This document shows positions 61,229 to 64,000 of a stretch of 64,000 nt of DNA, one piece after another. The position numbers and the translations under genes were made by a program. Each line of letters opens with the position of its first letter. Within the stretch, counting starts at the first letter, position 1. Below the pieces are notes generated by a model that was given only the letters and a program-made list of their open reading frames with translations, made no database searches and was not told the origin of the DNA. Location: positions 260,631 through 324,630 of the forward strand of contig JBNJFY010000005.1 of the NCBI GenBank assembly GCA_051747265.1, written 5' to 3'. Origin of the DNA: JBNJFY01 sp051747265 (GTDB lineage: Bacteria; Bacteroidota; Rhodothermia; Balneolales; Balneolaceae).

Positions 61229-61310
61229 ATATTCGCTTGTTGTCATAAACGCACATAGTTACAGCACCATCTTATCCGGCCACGATATGACAACAAGCGG
61301 CGGCGAATAT
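61229..61310. repeat. Inverted repeat between intI and the array
   Basis: ATATTCGCTTGTTGTCATA (61229-61247) pairs with TATGACAACAAGCG (61286-61299) plus, after a 3-base insertion, GCGAATAT (61303-61310). The arms flank 38 bases. The location is between the integrase start codon (61172) and the first cassette (61390), in the intI promoter/attI region. It may be a regulatory hairpin, or an old recombination site. Confidence 0.55.
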
Positions 61311-61364
61311 CGCATTTATCTAACCCTATGGCCTATGGGGACTTGTGGGATAAGAACAAAAGAG

Positions 61365-61395
61365 GTAGGTTAGTTCATATAATTATAGGTTAGGT
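61365..61395 (+). other. Integron attI region and first recombination point
   Basis: GTTAGGT at 61389-61395 fits GTTRRRY with the crossover expected after G61389. A related box GTTAGTT lies at 61369-61375 as a near direct repeat, similar to the paired boxes of known attI sites. Exact outer limits of attI cannot be set from sequence alone. Confidence 0.65.
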
Positions 61396-61411
61396 GCCTA
61401 ATTATTAACTC

Positions 61412-61987
61412 ATGAGAACGGTTGTCCTATTTCTTATATCATTCCTTGTTTTGATAAGTTGTACTCCAACGAAGTATAGCTTTGATCCTTATGAGCGACA
61501 TCTCAAAAATGTAAATCAAATTAATCAACCCTCTTCAGAATTAGATTTGACCATATCAACTGAAAAAAGTGGTCAACTTTTATCAATTGAATTTAAAAAT
61601 AAAAGCCCTGAATCAATTTACTTGCCGTCCCAATTTGATGTTATTAGTAATCTATGGCTTAATGGTAGAAAGCAGACACGTGCAGGAGGCTTAATTATCC
61701 TATCTATAACTCCTATTCCTAAATGGAGTGAAATAATTATAGAAGACATTGCAATTTCACCTCCGCAAACATTTGAGAGGATAAAACCGGATTCTTCATT
61801 AACCTATTCTTTTGGTCTGGAAGATTACTTGTCAGACTTTGTACAAGCTCATGATAAAAATATTGACCTATCTGATACCCTATCTATTGAAGCTGGATAT
61901 CAGAATTTTTGGGATCATTACGATGAAGATAAGCGTACTTGGAAGGGTCAAATTAAATCCAATGAAATTATATTAACTAGGAATTAG
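61412..61987 (+). CDS. Cassette 1: lipoprotein of unknown function
   Basis: 191 aa, lipobox FLVLISC near residue 17, then about 170 residues of beta-rich sequence. No family recognised; the SIEFKNKSPESIYLPSQFDVIS stretch resembles an immunoglobulin-like domain with an LxLxFxN pattern. Codon use is AT-rich compared with the flanking chromosome. No ribosome site is visible before the ATG. It is the first cassette, with its stop codon inside the 15-bp inverted repeat that overlaps the attC start. Confidence 0.65.
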   Translation: MRTVVLFLISFLVLISCTPTKYSFDPYERHLKNVNQINQPSSELDLTISTEKSGQLLSIEFKNKSPESIYLPSQFDVISNLWLNGRKQTRAGGLIILSITPIPKWSEIIIEDIAISPPQTFERIKPDSSLTYSFGLEDYLSDFVQAHDKNIDLSDTLSIEAGYQNFWDHYDEDKRTWKGQIKSNEIILTRN

Positions 61988-61989
61988 GC

Positions 61990-62115
61990 ACCTAACAAGC
62001 AAATTAACGCGGACGTGGTACAAACTTGGTTTACTACTTCAGCCCTTGCGGTTATGGCTACGAGTGTTAAATTGAGTTCATAATCTCCACGCCGGTTATC
62101 TGCTGGCCGTTATAC
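61990..62115 (+). other. attC site of cassette 1
   Basis: First core ACCTAAC (61990-61996) is the exact complement of the cassette start GTTAGGT at 61389. Last core is GTTATAC (62109-62115). Inner arms: TAAC-g-CGG-a-CGTGG (62005-62018) pair with CCACG-CCG-GTTA (62087-62098), leaving extrahelical g and a, as in functional attC sites. The 15-bp identity AATTAGGCACCTAAC (61982-61996) matches GTTAGGTGCCTAATT (61389-61403) reversed. Confidence 0.85.
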
Positions 62116-62127
62116 AACAGATAAAAC

Positions 62128-62979
62128 ATGTCTGAGTCAGAAAGAGAATATATTTATCATTATACCAATATTGAGACACTGGATTTAATTTTAAAGCATG
62201 GTACAATACGTTTTACCCGTCTCGACGAAGTGGATGATTTGAGTGAGTCTGAAGCTTTTGGTGATATTGATTTCTCCAACCTAATTTTTGTTTCCTGTTG
62301 GACTTATGAACAACAAGAAAACATACCCCAATGGCATATGTATACTAATCAAATGAGAGGTGTTAGGATACAATTGCCAAAAGATTTTTTTCACTATAAG
62401 GAAGTTAAACTCAATGATCCTGATTTAGGAATCACATCAATTGATACTCCTAAATTACCAATTGGGAAAAATGAGATGTTCACTGACACATATCATGTAT
62501 TCCCCTTCAGTTTTCTAAAAAAATATTTTGAACGAAAAATCGAGTATAAAGATAATATCGATTCAGTATATGAAAATTTTTTTGATGAGACTGTTGCTCC
62601 CGATGGGAAAAATCAGATTAACTTCAATAACTTGGGTGACTTAGCGAAATTCAAATCCAAGGCTTGGAGCTTTCAGCAAGAAATAAGATATGTCCTATTA
62701 ATTTTTCCAGCTTTTGAAATGCCATCTGAAGGATTTAACGATCAATCATATATTTCTTCTTTAGGCGATTTGTGGTATAAAGCAATTAAAACTGGAAATG
62801 GACCTCCAATAACCAACTTTGACTTACCTATTGATCCAGTTTTATTAAACAATATTACTGTAAGAACTGGTCCAATGTGTACAAAAGAAGATGAAATAGC
62901 AGTGGAGTCTATTATCAACAATTACACTACCAATGGAGAGATTCAAAAAAGTAAACTTGCTGGTAAAATCAATTTATAA
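62128..62979 (+). CDS. Cassette 2: DUF2971 family protein
   Basis: 283 aa. The start YIYHYTNIETLDLILKHGTIRFTRLDEVDDLSESEAF and the NIPQWHMYTNQMRGVRIQLP block match the DUF2971 family (unknown function, common in mobile regions). Soluble, no signal or membrane segment. No clear ribosome site before the ATG. The gene lies 12 bases after the attC of cassette 1 and ends 6 bases before its own attC, filling its cassette. Confidence 0.78.
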   Translation: MSESEREYIYHYTNIETLDLILKHGTIRFTRLDEVDDLSESEAFGDIDFSNLIFVSCWTYEQQENIPQWHMYTNQMRGVRIQLPKDFFHYKEVKLNDPDLGITSIDTPKLPIGKNEMFTDTYHVFPFSFLKKYFERKIEYKDNIDSVYENFFDETVAPDGKNQINFNNLGDLAKFKSKAWSFQQEIRYVLLIFPAFEMPSEGFNDQSYISSLGDLWYKAIKTGNGPPITNFDLPIDPVLLNNITVRTGPMCTKEDEIAVESIINNYTTNGEIQKSKLAGKINL

Positions 62980-62985
62980 ACTGTT

Positions 62986-63117
62986 GTATAACACGCGCTT
63001 CAAATCGGACGTAGGAGCTGATCGCCTTATTGGCATCTTTCCTTGGTAACCCCTACCCTGCTAATAATTAACTCATTGCCTTTAAACCTACGCCGTTTAA
63101 GCGCAAACCCGTTACAC
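62986..63117 (+). other. attC site of cassette 2
   Basis: First core GTATAAC (62986-62992) is the exact complement of the cassette start GTTATAC; the identity extends to CTGTTGTATAAC (62981-62992) versus GTTATACAACAG (62109-62120). Last core GTTACAC (63111-63117). Inner arms: GCGCTT-c-AAA-t-CGG-a-CGTAGG (62995-63015) pair with CCTACG-CCG-TTT-AAGCGC (63087-63104) with extrahelical bases. The CGG-a-CGT arm is shared with the first attC. Confidence 0.88.
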
Positions 63118-63525
63118 TATATCCTCCCAATCGCTAATATCTTGCTTCCATCTGTCAATAAACCCATTCTTATCCACCTTCATTATTATATAGTCTCCAT
63201 ACCCCCTGCCACCCGGTGATAGTATATTGGGCACATAGCCACTCCTTCCGGTAATGTGTGTTCCATTTTCATCAAGCAATTCACATTCGCAACGATCAGC
63301 TATTTTATAATGGATATCTGCCTCTGTGCCTTCTGGCCAATACAATATCTGTCCAGTATCTATATCTATTTCAGGGCACCATGAATCGCCATCCTTAAAT
63401 GGAATCAGATCTCCATCGGTATCATTAATACCATTTACGCTTGCATCTTCCCAATATCTAACACCGGCTTTAACAAGCAGTATTTTGGGTTTAATCTGTT
63501 TCGTAGTTTGTAGAGTCGCATCCAT
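63112..63525 (-). CDS. Cassette 3: antisense ORF of conserved hypothetical type
   Basis: 137 aa on the strand opposite to the array. The stretch RYWEDASVNGINDTDGDLIPFKDGDSWCPEIDIDTGQI and GTEADIHYKIADRCECELLDE looks like a recurring small bacterial protein of unknown function. CGGAG lies 6 bases before its ATG. Its stop falls in the first bases of the cassette (63112-63114). Since the ORF is antisense it needs its own promoter, which would have to lie within the attC of its own cassette. Confidence 0.65.
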   Translation of the reverse strand: MDATLQTTKQIKPKILLVKAGVRYWEDASVNGINDTDGDLIPFKDGDSWCPEIDIDTGQILYWPEGTEADIHYKIADRCECELLDENGTHITGRSGYVPNILSPGGRGYGDYIIMKVDKNGFIDRWKQDISDWEDIV

Positions 63526-63534
63526 AATCGCTCC

Positions 63535-63661
63535 GTGTAAATAACAAGCAAATCAAGCTGACCGGCCAACGATCAATCTTAGTTATCTGCCTGTCTAGTT
63601 AGTGTTTAAGTTCATTCAAGTCCAAAGTCTCGCCGGACAGCTTATCTGCCGGTCGTTACAC
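63535..63661 (+). other. attC site of cassette 3
   Basis: Starts GTGTAA followed by ATAAC (63535-63545), an altered form of the expected complement GTGTAAC of cassette start GTTACAC. Last core GTTACAC (63655-63661). The arm AAGCTG-a-CCGGC (63555-63566) pairs with GCCGG-a-CAGCTT (63632-63643). A 12-base stretch TAACAAGCAAAT is identical to the first attC. Confidence 0.75.
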
Positions 63662-63665
63662 ATTA

Positions 63666-63884
63666 CTACGGCTGGTTTAATCTTCTATCTTCTTGCAGCT
63701 GTCGCAATTCAGATAAAACGCCATCAACTTTGGCGCTAAGCTCCCGCATGGAATGTTCCAAATTATCCATCCTGCGATTGATCGAAGAAAGTTCATGAGA
63801 ATCTGCTTTAGTTCTAACATCATTTTTTATTTGTTGCATTTCCGATTGTAGTCTACCAATGTCGCTCCAAGGTGCTCGTTTCAT
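63666..63884 (-). CDS. Cassette 4: small coiled-coil protein, antisense
   Basis: 72 aa on the strand opposite to the array. It is almost wholly helical with heptad-like spacing: INRRMDNLEHSMRELSAKVDGVLSELRQLQ. A clear GGAGG ribosome site lies 6 bases before the ATG, stronger than most genes in this window. No family recognised. It begins a few bases after the attC of cassette 3, in a very short cassette. Confidence 0.6.
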   Translation of the reverse strand: MKRAPWSDIGRLQSEMQQIKNDVRTKADSHELSSINRRMDNLEHSMRELSAKVDGVLSELRQLQEDRRLNQP

Positions 63885-63896
63885 AGTAGCCTCCGT

Positions 63897-64000
63897 ATGT
63901 GTAACCTATATATGGCCTCCAATGTCAAGCCCCCATACCTCTCCCAGGGAAAAATTAATGTTTTTCCGAATCAGGATTGATCCCTCCCTCATGGAATTGT
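63897..64000 (+). other. Possible start of attC of cassette 4 (cut by window)
   Basis: ATGTGTAAC at 63897-63905 is the exact complement of the cassette start GTTACACAT (63655-63663). No matching last core GTTRRRY or inner arms are visible in the remaining 95 bases, so the site is either cut by the window or decayed. Confidence 0.45.

Larger units (their letters stand above)
60207..64000. mobile_element. Chromosomal integron: integrase, attI and cassette array (runs off the window)
   Basis: The integrase at 60207-61172 (-) faces away from an array on the plus side. An attI core (GTTAGGT, 61389-61395) starts the array, followed by attC sites at 61990-62115, 62986-63117 and 63535-63661 that define three complete cassettes: 61390-62109 (720 bp), 62110-63111 (1002 bp), 63112-63655 (544 bp). 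A fourth begins at 63656 and its attC start is at 63897. Cassette ORFs look more AT-rich than the flanking genes (estimated by eye). The array may continue past the window. Confidence 0.88.

Noticed and set aside
1..64000. tRNA or rRNA genes
   Set aside because: I searched intergenic regions by eye and saw no cloverleaf with TTC arm or rRNA-like stretch; a covariance search would settle it.

Overview
The window looks like a chromosomal segment from a Gram-negative member of the Bacteroidota/Rhodothermota-Balneolota assemblage. The reasons are a TonB-dependent receptor, many lipobox lipoproteins, DUF2723, DUF5117-type and DUF4920 proteins, several start regions without a clear Shine-Dalgarno, and a few TAnnTTTG-type -7 promoter boxes. 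A Balneolaceae-like marine or saline bacterium is my best guess (inference). I see no rRNA, tRNA or CRISPR array. Gene density is high and most genes are housekeeping or envelope functions.

Layout. 1-13.8 kb: DUF4920 fragment, M23-like protein with a lost zinc ligand, class V aminotransferase, metallopeptidase, sialidase-like lipoprotein, YhdH-type reductase, DUF3095 protein, a large zinc metalloprotease lipoprotein, then a CDF transporter-DUF1028-RidA operon. 13.8-26.9 kb: DoxX, MFS (UMF1), alkaline phosphatase plus PlsC, a DEAD-box helicase with a long basic tail, FKBP, pyrophosphatase, TonB receptor and a VOC protein. 26.9-44.2 kb: AsmA-like giant, PEBP, HemG-like flavodoxin, S41 protease, a four-gene MacAB-type exporter operon whose outer-membrane partner looks like a BamA/surface-antigen barrel, acyltransferase, methyltransferase, a solute-binding-domain histidine kinase and a TlpA-like thioredoxin. 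44.2-60.1 kb: ABC-F, DUF4442, TRIC channel, MsrB, a catalytically dead M1-type lipoprotein, DUF2723 glycosyltransferase-like protein, an operon ybeY-smg-topoisomerase IA-like-DUF445, and a Ca2+/Na+ antiporter.

The outstanding region is 60.2-64.0 kb: a sedentary-type integron. A divergently transcribed IntI integrase with the IntI-specific insertion is followed by an attI core and at least three complete gene cassettes, bounded by foldable attC sites. A fourth cassette is cut by the window end. Cassette boundaries can be read to the base, because the left end of each cassette is complementary to the first core box of its own attC. Two cassettes carry their ORF antisense to the array.

Non-coding structure is unusually rich: a 133-bp MITE-like element (1.2 kb), about three tandem 270-273-bp units followed by a nested-hairpin element (47.3-48.2 kb), a related dispersed hairpin at 41.2 kb, and three intergenic 7-8-mer arrays arranged as inverted arms (5.5, 54.7 and 58.9 kb).
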